In this document: positions 32,785 through 41,193 of the stretch, piece by piece | Layout: each line of letters starts with the position of its first letter | Position numbering within the stretch: position 1 is the first letter of the stretch | Source of the DNA: Mycolicibacterium parafortuitum | GTDB lineage: Bacteria; Actinomycetota; Actinomycetes; Mycobacteriales; Mycobacteriaceae | Reading direction: 5' to 3' | NCBI RefSeq assembly: GCF_010725485.1 | Contig: NZ_AP022598.1 | Coordinates: forward strand, 5,332,001 to 5,396,000 | DNA: 64,000 nt | The notes under the pieces: generated by a model | What the model was told of the DNA's origin: nothing | The model's input: only the letters and a program-made list of their open reading frames with translations | Databases searched by the model: none | Made by a program: the position numbers and the translations under genes

Positions 32785-33645
32785 TCAGGCGGACAGCGCC
32801 GAGGCCGCGTCACAGCCGGCCGGCCTGGCCTGCCGCCGCGGCGCCGGGTGGCCGAGCACCGCGGCTTCACACCGGGCGGCCAGGTCCCTGCGGTCGCGGC
32901 CCGGCAGCTGCAGCGACTCGACCTGCAGGTCGCACACCGTGCGGCGGGCGGTGATCACCCGCGCGATCGACGCCGGCAGGCTGTCGTCACCGACGAACGC
33001 CGGCACCGTGGACGGGCGGCCGTCGCGGTGGCGGTAACTGAGCCGCACCGGCTGCACCGGCCGGCCCGCGTCGACGGCAGCCTGGAACATCGCCGGACGA
33101 AAGCGACCGTGGCTCAGCCCGCACCAGGTGGTGGCCTCGGGGAACGCGACCACGGTGTGGCCGGCGGCCAGGCGGGCGCTGACGGCCGCTACCACGTCGG
33201 GGAGTCGACGCAGCCGGTCGCGGTCGATCGGGATGATCCTCATCATCCGCACCACCGGGCCGAGTGCGGGCAGCCGCAGCAGGTCGGCCCGCGCGACGAA
33301 CGACCCCGGCAGCACCGCGCCGAGCGCGAAGACGTCCAGCCAGGACACATGCCCACTGACGACCAGCACCCCCGGAAGGTTGCGGATCGGCCCGCCCGAG
33401 ACCCGCATCCGCACGCCGAGGCTGCGCAGCATCAACCGGCAATAGCCGCGCTGCAGCCGTACCCGTCCGGGCAACGGCAACGCGAGCAGCCATACCCCAC
33501 CCAGCAGCGTCATCGCCGCGGTGACGCGCAGCGCGGTCCGCAGCGCGACCACCCACCGGTGGCCCGGTTCGTCGGCGCCGGAGCGCACACAGCCCGGGCC
33601 GCACGGTGCGGCCTGCACCCACGCGTGCCGGGCGGCGAGGGTCAC
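32785..33645 (-). CDS. PlsC-type acyltransferase, OlsA-like
   Basis: 286 residues. A hydrophobic N-terminal segment ([18 protein letters not shown]) anchors a PlsC domain with the HX4D catalytic motif in [11 protein letters not shown] and a second motif FPEATTWCG (PEGT equivalent, with Ala for Gly). It should transfer an acyl chain to a hydroxyl. The GTG start at 33645 overlaps the stop of the GNAT gene (GTGA), so the two are coupled. An OlsB-like N-acyltransferase followed by an OlsA-like O-acyltransferase is the arrangement that makes ornithine lipids in other bacteria; a 1-acylglycerol-phosphate acyltransferase role is the alternative. Orthologue of Rv3026c. Confidence 0.85.
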   Translation of the reverse strand: MTLAARHAWVQAAPCGPGCVRSGADEPGHRWVVALRTALRVTAAMTLLGGVWLLALPLPGRVRLQRGYCRLMLRSLGVRMRVSGGPIRNLPGVLVVSGHVSWLDVFALGAVLPGSFVARADLLRLPALGPVVRMMRIIPIDRDRLRRLPDVVAAVSARLAAGHTVVAFPEATTWCGLSHGRFRPAMFQAAVDAGRPVQPVRLSYRHRDGRPSTVPAFVGDDSLPASIARVITARRTVCDLQVESLQLPGRDRRDLAARCEAAVLGHPAPRRQARPAGCDAASALSA

Positions 33646-34478
33646 GACCGGGCCTCGACCGCAGCAGCGGCGCCTGCCGACCGCAGCCTGCGCAGGTACC
33701 GGACGTCGGCGCGGCGTTTGTCGAGCAGCGCCGGGAAGTCGCCGACCCCGAACTGCGGATCGTGGGCGGGTTCGCCGCACACCTGCGCCCCCAGCCTCAG
33801 ATAGCCACGCAGAAGCGGCGGCAGCGTCACCCGTGCCGGGGCAGCGATGTCGTCGAGCCGACGACCGTCGACCACCACCGGGCGATACGGGTGCACGGTG
33901 TACTCGGGCGGCGCGGCATGCCGGCGCAACACGGCGTCGCGGACACCGCGCAGCCGGCTGCCGGCCGGGGTCTGGCCGGTGGGATCGGCGACGGGAACCG
34001 AGACACAGCCTGCGACATGGTCGTAGCCGCTGCGGTCCAGATAGGCCAGGATGCCGGCCCACATCAGCAGCACGACCGCGCCGTGCCGATGCCCGTCACG
34101 TACCACCGCGCGGCCCATCTCGACCAGCGACGGCCGCAGCGGGTCCAGCGCCGAGACGTCGAATTCCGTTGCGGTGTAGAGGCCACCGGCGGCGATCGCG
34201 GCCGGTGGGGGCAGCATGCGGTAGCAGCCGACGAACTCTCCGGTGCCGTCGTCGCGAACCAGAAGGTGGTCGCAGTAGTCGTCGAAGCGGTCGGCGTCGC
34301 GCCCGTCGGGACCAGCGTCGCGCAGGGTGAATCCCGGCTCGGCGCTGAACACGTCGTGGCGCAGCCGCTGGGCGGCCTCGATGGAGCCCGGGTCGGTGCA
34401 CAGCAGCAGGCTGTAGCGCGGCGCCGGGCCGGAGGGCAGGAACGTCTCGCCGGGGATGAGTACGGATGCGGTGCTCAT
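33642..34478 (-). CDS. GNAT N-acyltransferase, OlsB-like
   Basis: About 278 residues. RLRHDVFSAEPGF, FDDYCDHLLVRD, GCYRMLPPPAA and LVEMGRAVVRDGHR...LLMWAGILAYL match the acyl-ACP-using GNAT family (Acetyltransf_5, shared by OlsB and autoinducer-synthase-like proteins). OlsB forms the amide between a 3-hydroxyacyl group and ornithine. Orthologue of Rv3027c. No strong ribosome-binding site is visible; ATG 34478 and GTG 34487 are both possible starts. First gene of a run that may continue through the PlsC gene, iscS and mnmA. Confidence 0.82.
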   Translation of the reverse strand: MSTASVLIPGETFLPSGPAPRYSLLLCTDPGSIEAAQRLRHDVFSAEPGFTLRDAGPDGRDADRFDDYCDHLLVRDDGTGEFVGCYRMLPPPAAIAAGGLYTATEFDVSALDPLRPSLVEMGRAVVRDGHRHGAVVLLMWAGILAYLDRSGYDHVAGCVSVPVADPTGQTPAGSRLRGVRDAVLRRHAAPPEYTVHPYRPVVVDGRRLDDIAAPARVTLPPLLRGYLRLGAQVCGEPAHDPQFGVGDFPALLDKRRADVRYLRRLRSAGAAAAVEARS

Positions 34479-34585
34479 GGCCGTCACGGTGGTGCAGCCG
34501 TCCGGCGGCCCGGCAAGCGGCGCGTGACGTGTTCGTGAGCGTCAGATGACGGTTCGGGACGCGAGCCGGTTCGACCCGGCACGCA

Positions 34586-34620
34586 CGAGGCCCCCACCTC
34601 GATGTGAGATGGGGGCCTCG
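34586..34620 (-). terminator. Hairpin terminator after etfA
   Basis: Arms 34586-34600 (CGAGGCCCCCACCTC) and 34606-34620 pair over 15 positions with one mismatch around a 5-nt loop. It lies 18 bp beyond the etfA stop on the minus strand, without a T-run, which is common for mycobacterial terminators. It separates etfBA from the GNAT/PlsC genes. Confidence 0.85.
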
Positions 34621-34637
34621 GTTGCCTTCGCTGCGGA

Positions 34638-35594
34638 CTATCCCTTGCGGGCCTTGACCGCCTCGGTCAGCTGCGGGGTGACCTTGAACAGGTCGCCGAC
34701 GATGCCGAGATCGGCGATCTCGAAGATCGGCGCCTCTTCGTCCTTGTTGACCGCGATGATCGTCTTCGACGTCTGCATACCGGCCCGGTGCTGGATCGCG
34801 CCGGAGATGCCCAGGGCGATGTACAGCTGCGGGGACACGGTCTTGCCGGTCTGACCGACCTGGAACTGGCCCGGGTAGTAGCCGGAGTCGACCGCGGCGC
34901 GGGACGCGCCGACGGCGGCGCCCAGCGAATCGGCGAGTTCCTCGACGATGCCGAAGTTCTCGGCGCTGCCGACACCGCGGCCGCCGGCCACGACGACGCT
35001 CGCCTCGGTGAGCTCCGGACGATCGCCGGCCACGGCGGGCTCCCGCGACGTGATCTTGGTGGCGTTCTCCGCGGGTGCGGGCACCTCGACGTTGACGACC
35101 TCACCGGCGCCGTCCGACGGCGCCGCCTCGATCGCACCGGGACGCACGGTGATCACCGGGGTGTCGCCGACGGCCTCGGCCTCGACGGTGTAGGCACCGC
35201 CGAAGATCGAGTGGACGGCCTTTCCGCCGTCCTTGACGTCGACGACGTCGCTGAGGATGCCTGCGCCGATGCGGGCGGCGAGACGTCCCGCAATCTCCTT
35301 GCCGTCGGCGCTGGCGGCCAACAGCACGGCCGCGGGCGACGCCGACTCGGCCAGCGAGGCCAGCACGTCCACGTACGGGGTGATCAGGTAGTTCTCTGCG
35401 TCGTCGGATTCGGCGACGTAGATCTTGGCGGCGCCGGCCGACTTCAGACCGTCCACCAGGGGTTCGGCGGTGCCGGGCTTGCCCACCACGACGGCGGAGG
35501 GCTCACCCAGCGCGCGGGCCGCGGTGATCAGTTCGGCGGTGACCTTCTTCAGCGCACCTTCGGCGTGCTCGGCGAGCACGAGTACTTCAGCCAT
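34638..35594 (-). CDS. etfA: Electron transfer flavoprotein alpha subunit (FixB)
   Basis: 318 residues. The N-terminal alpha/beta domain is followed by the conserved C-terminal FAD-binding region: [57 protein letters not shown] and [19 protein letters not shown]. With EtfB it accepts electrons from acyl-CoA dehydrogenases and passes them toward the membrane quinone pool. Orthologue of Rv3028c. Separated from etfB by 40 bp. Confidence 0.96.
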   Translation of the reverse strand: MAEVLVLAEHAEGALKKVTAELITAARALGEPSAVVVGKPGTAEPLVDGLKSAGAAKIYVAESDDAENYLITPYVDVLASLAESASPAAVLLAASADGKEIAGRLAARIGAGILSDVVDVKDGGKAVHSIFGGAYTVEAEAVGDTPVITVRPGAIEAAPSDGAGEVVNVEVPAPAENATKITSREPAVAGDRPELTEASVVVAGGRGVGSAENFGIVEELADSLGAAVGASRAAVDSGYYPGQFQVGQTGKTVSPQLYIALGISGAIQHRAGMQTSKTIIAVNKDEEAPIFEIADLGIVGDLFKVTPQLTEAVKARKG

Positions 35595-35634
35595 GGGTTT
35601 CGTATGCCTCTATGTCCGTTGATGAATGGAAGTT

Positions 35635-36426
35635 CTAGATAATCTTCTGACCGACCAGGTACTCGGCGATCTTCGTGCCGCCGTCGCCTTCGTCGGTGAC
35701 CTTCTCGCCTGCGGTCTTCGGCGGCTTCGGGGTCGAGGACAGCACCTTGGAACCGGCGTTGGCGACGCCGACCTCGTCTGCCTCGACGCCGATCTCGGCC
35801 AGCGTCAGGGTGGTCACTTCCTTCTTCTTCGCGGCCATGATGCCCTTGAAGGACGGGAAGCGCGGCTCGTTGATCTTCTCGTTGACGCTGACCACGGCGG
35901 GCAGCGACGCCTCGAGGGTGAACACGCCGTCGTCGGTCTCGCGCTCGGCGGTGACCTTGCCGTTCTCCACGGACAGCTTGCGCACATGGGTCAGCTGCGG
36001 CAGGCCCAGGTACTCGGCGATGATCGCCGGCACGGCGCCGCCGGTGCCGTCGGTGGCCTCGTTACCGGCGATGACCAGCTCGGTGCCCTCGATGGTGCCC
36101 AGCGCGCGGGCCAGCGCCCAGCCCGTCTGCACCATGTCGGAGCCGTGCAGGCCGTCGTCGAGCAGGTGCACGGCCTTGTCGGCGCCCATGGACAGGGCCT
36201 TGCGGATGGCCTCGGTGGCGCGCTCGGGACCGGCGGTCAGGACGGTGACGGTGCTGTCGCCGCCTTCCCGTTCCTTGATGAGCAGCGCTTCTTCGACGGC
36301 GCGCTCGTTGATCTCGTCGAGTACGGCGTCGGCGGCCTCCCGGTCGAGCGTCCAGTCACCCTCGGACAGCTTGCGCTCGGACCACGTGTCAGGGACCTGT
36401 TTGATCAGGACCACGATGTTCGTCAT
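35635..36426 (-). CDS. etfB: Electron transfer flavoprotein beta subunit (FixA)
   Basis: 263 residues, AMP-binding partner of EtfA. TNIVVLIKQVPDTWSERKL opening, MGADKAVHLLDDGLHGSD, IAGNEATDGTGGAVPAIIAEYLG and the recognition loop near LEASLPAVVSVNEKINEPRFPSFKGIM are typical. ATG 36426 follows GAGGAGGAC. The gene is first in the operon, and its promoter shares a 207-bp region with the divergent methyltransferase gene, where two inverted repeats lie. Confidence 0.96.
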   Translation of the reverse strand: MTNIVVLIKQVPDTWSERKLSEGDWTLDREAADAVLDEINERAVEEALLIKEREGGDSTVTVLTAGPERATEAIRKALSMGADKAVHLLDDGLHGSDMVQTGWALARALGTIEGTELVIAGNEATDGTGGAVPAIIAEYLGLPQLTHVRKLSVENGKVTAERETDDGVFTLEASLPAVVSVNEKINEPRFPSFKGIMAAKKKEVTTLTLAEIGVEADEVGVANAGSKVLSSTPKPPKTAGEKVTDEGDGGTKIAEYLVGQKII

Positions 36427-36477
36427 GACTCTGGTTCGTCCTCCTCGATGAGGCCGTTGGCCGGCCTGCAATACCAC

Positions 36478-36514
36478 GATTGATGCAATCAACCCCATGT
36501 TACCCACGGGTAAC
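36478..36514. promoter_or_regulatory. Two inverted repeats in the etfB/methyltransferase intergenic region
   Basis: GATTG-ATG-CAATC at 36478-36490 and GTTACCC-AC-GGGTAAC at 36499-36514 are both perfect inverted repeats with short spacers, nine bases apart, 52-88 bp upstream of the etfB start. Such arms are typical of dimeric repressor operators. The regulator is not identifiable from sequence alone. Confidence 0.5.
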
Positions 36515-36595
36515 TTCAGGCGCTACGCAGGAACACCATAGCTGGTCGAAGTTTGCGATCTGTCGGCGCGGCGACCACAACGACGATGCGAAGAG

Positions 36596-36624
36596 TTCGC
36601 CTACGGTCGGTTACGGGTTAGCCT
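36596..36624 (+). promoter_or_regulatory. Putative promoter of the methyltransferase-GH57-glycosyltransferase operon
   Basis: TTCGCC (36596-36601) and TAGCCT (36619-36624, TANNNT form) are 17 bp apart, and the expected start site falls only a few bases before the ATG at 36634, so the mRNA would be nearly leaderless. The -35 is weak. Confidence 0.4.
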
Positions 36625-36633
36625 GCCTTTCTG

Positions 36634-37410
36634 ATGAGCGCATCTGTGACCGACGGCGACCCGGGACTACCTCTCACCGGCGAACGAACCATCCCCGGCC
36701 TCGCCGAGGAGAATTACTGGTTCCGCCGCCACGAGGTGGTGTACCGACGACTGGTCGAGCGCTGCCGCGACCGCGACGTGCTGGAGGCCGGCAGCGGTGA
36801 GGGTTACGGCGCCGATCTGATCGCCGACGTGGCACGCACCGTGATCGGCCTGGACTACGACGAGAGCGCGGTCGCGCACGTGCGGGCCCGGTATCCGCGC
36901 GTCGATATGCGTCACGGCAACCTGGCCGAGCTCCCGCTACCGGACGGCGCGGTCGACGTCGTGGTCAACTTCCAGGTGATCGAGCATCTGTGGGATCAGG
37001 GCCAGTTCGTCACCGAGTGCGCCCGGGTGCTGCGTCCCGGCGGCACGCTGCTGATGTCGACCCCGAACCGCATCACCTTCTCCCCCGGGCGCGACACCCC
37101 GGTCAATCCGTTCCACACCCGCGAGCTCAACGCCGCGGAGCTGACCGAGCTGCTGGAGGCCGCGGGGTTCCGGATGGAGGCCATGCTCGGGGTGTACCAC
37201 GGCCCCGCGCTCGCCGAGCTCGACGCGCGCCACGGCGGTTCGATCATCGACGCGCAGATCGCGCGCGCCCTGGCCGACGCCCCGTGGTCGGCCGAACTGC
37301 TCGCCGACGTGGAGTCGGTGACCATCGACCACTTCGACCTGGCCCCCGGGTCCGAGACCCGACCCATCGATGACAGCCTGGATCTGGTCGCGATCGCGGT
37401 GCGGCCGTGA
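36634..37410 (+). CDS. SAM-dependent methyltransferase (Rv3030-like, MGLP locus)
   Basis: 258 residues, class I Rossmann methyltransferase. Motif I is VLEAGSGEGYGADLIA (about 48-63), motif II GLDYDESAV, and VVNFQVIEHLWDQ is the post-motif region. Orthologue of Rv3030, which sits with Rv3031/Rv3032 and has been proposed as a sugar O-methyltransferase for 6-O-methylglucose lipopolysaccharide; that role is inferred. Its TGA overlaps the GTG of the GH57 gene by 4 bp, so the three genes 36634-40213 form a tightly coupled operon. Confidence 0.88.
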   Translation: MSASVTDGDPGLPLTGERTIPGLAEENYWFRRHEVVYRRLVERCRDRDVLEAGSGEGYGADLIADVARTVIGLDYDESAVAHVRARYPRVDMRHGNLAELPLPDGAVDVVVNFQVIEHLWDQGQFVTECARVLRPGGTLLMSTPNRITFSPGRDTPVNPFHTRELNAAELTELLEAAGFRMEAMLGVYHGPALAELDARHGGSIIDAQIARALADAPWSAELLADVESVTIDHFDLAPGSETRPIDDSLDLVAIAVRP

Positions 37411-38984
37411 CCGATTCGACGACGGAGCCCGTCCCCGGGCTTTTCACGCTGGTCCTGCACACCCATCTGCCTTGGCTGGCCCATCACGGCCGCTGGCCGG
37501 TCGGTGAGGAGTGGCTCTACCAATCGTGGTCGGCGGCGTACCTGCCGCTGGTGCGGGTGCTGCGCACACTGGCCGCCGAGAACCGCCGACACCTGGTGAC
37601 CCTCGGCGTCACACCGGTGGTCGCCGCCCAGCTCGACGACCCGTACTGCCTGCAGGGCATGCACCACTGGCTGGCGAACTGGCAGCTGCGGGCCTTGGAG
37701 GCGGCGTCCACCCGCACCGCGGAGCCGGGCGCCTCACCCGCGTCCGAACCGGACGCCCTGCGCCGCTTCGGAGCCCGCGAGTACGCCGAGGCCGAACGCG
37801 AGCTCGACGAGTTCGACACGCTGTGGCGCCACGGCGGCAGCCCGGTGTTCCGTGAGCTGCTCGACGGCGAGGTCATCGAGCTGCTGGGCGGCCCGCTGGC
37901 GCATCCGTTCCAGCCGTTGCTGAACCCTCGACTGCGGGAGTTCGCGTTGCGCGAGGGACTCGCCGACGCCGGGGCGCGGTTCGCCCACTCGCCCACCGGG
38001 ATCTGGGCACCCGAATGCGCGTACGCCCCCGGCATGGAGTCCGGATATGCCGCCGCGGGTGTCAGCCACTTCATGGTCGACGGGCCGTCCCTGCGCGGCG
38101 ACACCTCGCTGGGCCGCCCGGTCGGCGACTCCGATGTGGTCGCGTTCGGCCGGGATCTTCAGGTCAGCTACCGCGTATGGTCGCCGAAGTCCGGCTATCC
38201 GGGTCACGCGGCGTACCGCGACTTCCACACCTACGACCACGCCACCGGCCTCAAGCCCGCGCGGGTTACCGGTCGCAGCGTGCCCTCGGATGCCAAGGCG
38301 CCGTACGACTTCGACCGCGCATCGGCCGCCGTCGACGTCCATGTCGCCGATTTCGTCGAGACGGTGCGCGACCGGTTGACGGCCGAGAGTGCCCGCATCG
38401 GGCGTCCCGCGCACGTGGTCGCCGCGTTCGACACCGAGCTGTTCGGCCACTGGTGGTACGAGGGTCCGCTGTGGCTGGAGCGGGTGCTGCGGGCGCTGCC
38501 CGCCGCCGGGGTGCGGGTCGGCACGCTCGCGGATGCGATCACCGCGGGCTACGTCGGCGCACCGGTCGAATTGCCGCCCAGCAGTTGGGGTTCCGGCAAG
38601 GACTGGCAGGTCTGGTCCGGCGAGAAGGTTGCCGACCTGGTGCAGCTCAACAACGAGGTCGTCGACACCGCATTGAGCACCGTCGACAAGGCGCTCGTCC
38701 ACCGGTCGTCGCTGGATGCGCCGACGCCAAGGGATTTCGTCGCCGACCAGATCCTGCGCGAGACCCTGTTGACGGTGTCCAGCGACTGGCCGTTCATGGT
38801 CAGCAAGGACTCCGCGGCCGATTACGCGCGCTACCGCGCGCACCTGCACGCGCATGCGACGCGGGAGATCTCGGCGGCGCTGGCGGCGGGGCGCCGCGAT
38901 CAGGCCCAGCGGCTCGCCGAGGGCTGGAACCGCGCCGACGGGCTGTTTGGCGCGCTCGACGCACGGAGGCTGCCCAGCCCATGA
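37407..38984 (+). CDS. GH57 family alpha-glucan-acting enzyme (Rv3031-like)
   Basis: 525 residues, glycoside hydrolase family 57. LVLHTHLPWLAHHGRWP is the N-terminal His motif; the catalytic nucleophile Glu is in GIWAPECAYAPGME and the acid/base Asp in AAFDTELFGHWWYEGP. C-terminal DUF1957-type region (DWPFMVSKDSAADYARYRAHLH) is present. Members make alpha-1,6 branches in alpha-1,4 glucans; Rv3031 is thought to act on the MGLP or related glucan precursor. GTG start overlaps the methyltransferase stop; the stop TGA overlaps the next ATG. Confidence 0.9.
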   Translation: MTDSTTEPVPGLFTLVLHTHLPWLAHHGRWPVGEEWLYQSWSAAYLPLVRVLRTLAAENRRHLVTLGVTPVVAAQLDDPYCLQGMHHWLANWQLRALEAASTRTAEPGASPASEPDALRRFGAREYAEAERELDEFDTLWRHGGSPVFRELLDGEVIELLGGPLAHPFQPLLNPRLREFALREGLADAGARFAHSPTGIWAPECAYAPGMESGYAAAGVSHFMVDGPSLRGDTSLGRPVGDSDVVAFGRDLQVSYRVWSPKSGYPGHAAYRDFHTYDHATGLKPARVTGRSVPSDAKAPYDFDRASAAVDVHVADFVETVRDRLTAESARIGRPAHVVAAFDTELFGHWWYEGPLWLERVLRALPAAGVRVGTLADAITAGYVGAPVELPPSSWGSGKDWQVWSGEKVADLVQLNNEVVDTALSTVDKALVHRSSLDAPTPRDFVADQILRETLLTVSSDWPFMVSKDSAADYARYRAHLHAHATREISAALAAGRRDQAQRLAEGWNRADGLFGALDARRLPSP

Positions 38985-40213
38985 AGATGAAGATCCTGCT
39001 GGTCTCGTGGGAGTACCCGCCGGTGGTGATCGGCGGCCTCGGACGCCACGTGCACCACCTGGCCACCGAGCTGGTCAATGCCGGCCACGAGGTTGTCGTG
39101 CTCAGCCGCCGCCCGACGGGCACCGACCCGCAGAGCCACCCGACGACCGACGAGGTCTGCGAGGGCGTGCGGGTGATCGCGGCCGCCGAGGACCCGCACG
39201 AGTTCGCCTTCGGCACCGACATGATGGCCTGGGTGCTGGCGATGGGACACGCGATGATCCGCGCCGGCTTCGCGCTCGGTGACTGGCGTCCCGACATCGT
39301 GCACGCCCACGACTGGCTGGTCGCCCACCCGGCGGTGGCGCTGGCCCAGTTCTTCGACGTGCCATTGGTTTCGACGATCCACGCGACGGAGGCCGGCAGG
39401 CACTCCGGCTGGGTGTCCGGTCCGGTGAGCCGTCAGGTCCACGCGCTGGAGTCCTGGCTGGTGCGCGACTCGGACTCGTTGATCACCTGCTCGGCGTCGA
39501 TGAGCGACGAAATCACCACGCTGTTCGGCCCGGAACTGGCGGACATCTCGGTGATCCCGAACGGCATCGACACCGACGGCTGGCCGTTCGCGCCGCGGCG
39601 GCCCCACCCCGGGCCCGCCGAGCTGCTGTATTTCGGCCGCCTGGAGTACGAGAAGGGCGTGCACGACGCGATCGCGGCACTGCCCAAGGTGCGCCGCACC
39701 CACCCCGGCACCACGCTGACCATCGCCGGCGACGGCACCCAGCTGGATTTCCTCACCGAGCAGGCCCGTAAGCACAAAGTGGTCAAGGCGACCAATTTCG
39801 TTGGCCGCGTGGATCATCAGGAGCTGCTGCGTCTCCTCCATCAGGCCGACGTCGCCGTACTGCCGTCGCACTACGAACCGTTCGGCATCGTCGCTCTCGA
39901 AGCCGCCGCAGCAGGCACACCACTGGTCACCTCGACGGCCGGTGGGCTCGGCGAAGCGGTGATCGACGGTGTGACGGGGATGTCCTATCCGCCGGGTGAC
40001 GTCCCCGCGCTGGCCGCCGCGATCCGCGCGGTGCTCGATTCGCCGGAGGCCGCACAGGACCGCGCGGCCGCGGCACGGGCCCGGCTGACCTCTGATTTCG
40101 CGTGGCACACCGTGGCCGCAGAGACCGAGCAGGTGTATCTGGCGGCCAAGCGGGCGGTGCGCCGGCCGCAGTCGAGGCGCCCGATCGTGGAGCGCCCTCT
40201 GCCGGGCCGATGA
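38981..40213 (+). CDS. GT4-type glycogen-synthase-like glycosyltransferase (Rv3032-like)
   Basis: 410 residues, GT-B fold. The N-terminal ILLVSWEYPPVVIGGLGRHVHHLA loop binds donor phosphate, VHAHDWLVAHPAVALA is central, and the C-terminal EX7E is seen in HYEPFGIVALEAAAAGTP. Orthologue of Rv3032, an alpha-1,4-glucosyltransferase that elongates MGLP and contributes to intracellular glucans in M. tuberculosis. Start ATG 38981 overlaps the GH57 stop; ATG 38987 is a near alternative. The stop codon falls inside the first unit of a 33-bp repeat array, so its last two codons and stop (GGC CGA TGA) border the array. Confidence 0.93.
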   Translation: MKMKILLVSWEYPPVVIGGLGRHVHHLATELVNAGHEVVVLSRRPTGTDPQSHPTTDEVCEGVRVIAAAEDPHEFAFGTDMMAWVLAMGHAMIRAGFALGDWRPDIVHAHDWLVAHPAVALAQFFDVPLVSTIHATEAGRHSGWVSGPVSRQVHALESWLVRDSDSLITCSASMSDEITTLFGPELADISVIPNGIDTDGWPFAPRRPHPGPAELLYFGRLEYEKGVHDAIAALPKVRRTHPGTTLTIAGDGTQLDFLTEQARKHKVVKATNFVGRVDHQELLRLLHQADVAVLPSHYEPFGIVALEAAAAGTPLVTSTAGGLGEAVIDGVTGMSYPPGDVPALAAAIRAVLDSPEAAQDRAAAARARLTSDFAWHTVAAETEQVYLAAKRAVRRPQSRRPIVERPLPGR

Positions 40214-40318
40214 GCGCTTGCGCGAAGAGGAAACGACCGCCGATGAGCGCTTGCGCGAAGAGGAAACGACCGCCGATGAGCGCTTGCGCGAAGAGGAAAC
40301 AGCGGCGAGCGCTTGATC
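40209..40318 (+). repeat. 33-bp tandem repeat array (about three units) at the glycosyltransferase stop
   Basis: Two identical 33-bp units (40209-40241, 40242-40274), each starting GATGAGCGCTTGCGCGAAGA, are followed by a third whose last part diverges (from 40275), and the array closes with GGCGAGCGCTT. The first unit contains the upstream gene's TGA. The unit's first 21 bases differ only by three transitions from those of the array at 53074. The ATGs inside open a short frame (about 45 codons) that I do not consider a gene. The array fills the space up to the convergent acyltransferase stop. Confidence 0.95.
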
Positions 40319-40337
40319 TTCGCGCCGTCGACAGCGG

Positions 40338-41078
40338 TTACTTCTGAGCGGCCTTCTTACGCTCGATGTCGGCGAGCGCGGCGGCCAGTTCGGCCCGCTC
40401 GGCCGCCGAGGTCTCCCAGGACAGCTTGCGGTTCTTGACCACCTTGGCCGGGGCGCCGACGGCGATCGAGAAGTCCGGGATGTCACCGCGCACCACGGCG
40501 TGAGAGCCGAGCACGCAGCCGCGCCCGATGGTGGTGTTGCGCAGCACGCTGACCTTGACCCCGACCCAGGTGTCGGGTCCGATACGGACCGGGCCCTTGA
40601 CGATGCCCTGGTCCTTGATGGGCAGTTCGATGCTGTCCATCTTGTGGTCGAAGTCGCAGATGTAGCACCAGTCGGCCATCAGCACCGAGTCGCCGAGTTC
40701 GATGTCCAAATAGGTGTTGATGACGTTGTCGCGGCCGAGCACCACCTTGTCGCCGATGCGCAGTGACCCCTCGTGGCAGCGGATGGTGTTCTTGTCGCCG
40801 ATGTGCACCCAGCGCCCGATCTCCATCTGCGCCAGCTCCGGGGTCGACTGGATCTCGACATCCTTGCCGAGGAACACCATGCCCCTGGTGATGATGTGCG
40901 GGTTGGTCAGCTTGAACTTCAGCAGCCGCCAGTACCGCACCAGGTACCACGGGGTGTAGGCACGGTTGGCGATCACCCATCTCAGCGATGCCGCGGTGAG
41001 GAACTTGGCCTGACGTGGATCCCGCAAGCGCGACCCCCGCCAGCGTTTGTGCAGCGGTGCACCCCACATCGTCGTCAT
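40338..41078 (-). CDS. Hexapeptide-repeat acyltransferase (Rv3034c-like)
   Basis: 246 residues. A short N-terminal region is followed by a left-handed beta-helix of hexapeptide repeats (GRWVHIGDKNTIRCHEGSLRIGDKVVLGRDNVI ... KGPVRIGPDTWVGVKVSVLRNTTIGRGCVLGSHAVV), the LbH fold of acetyl/acyltransferases, and a Lys/Ala-rich C-terminal helix. Orthologue of Rv3034c, suggested as an acyltransferase for MGLP; substrate unproved. ATG 41078 is chosen over further in-frame codons upstream that overlap the divergent lipoprotein gene. Convergent with the glycosyltransferase operon across the repeat array. Confidence 0.87.
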   Translation of the reverse strand: MTTMWGAPLHKRWRGSRLRDPRQAKFLTAASLRWVIANRAYTPWYLVRYWRLLKFKLTNPHIITRGMVFLGKDVEIQSTPELAQMEIGRWVHIGDKNTIRCHEGSLRIGDKVVLGRDNVINTYLDIELGDSVLMADWCYICDFDHKMDSIELPIKDQGIVKGPVRIGPDTWVGVKVSVLRNTTIGRGCVLGSHAVVRGDIPDFSIAVGAPAKVVKNRKLSWETSAAERAELAAALADIERKKAAQK

Positions 41079-41193
41079 GGCCGAAGAGCCTACGCGCCCG
41101 GCCGGGACATCCCGGGCCCCGGCTTCCGGCCTCGGCCGGACCCACCGGTTACCCTCACGGGGGCTCGACGTCGACGTGCTGAGAAGGGATCCC

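Noticed and set aside
40209..40318. CRISPR array.
   Set aside because: The 33-bp units are directly tandem with no spacers, there are only three, and no cas gene is near; the same holds for 53074-53190.
40211..40345. A short frame starting at the ATGs of the 33-bp array (MSACAKRKRPP units).
   Set aside because: Three near-identical 11-residue units derive directly from DNA repetition, there is no ribosome-binding site beyond the repeat itself, and it ends near the convergent gene.
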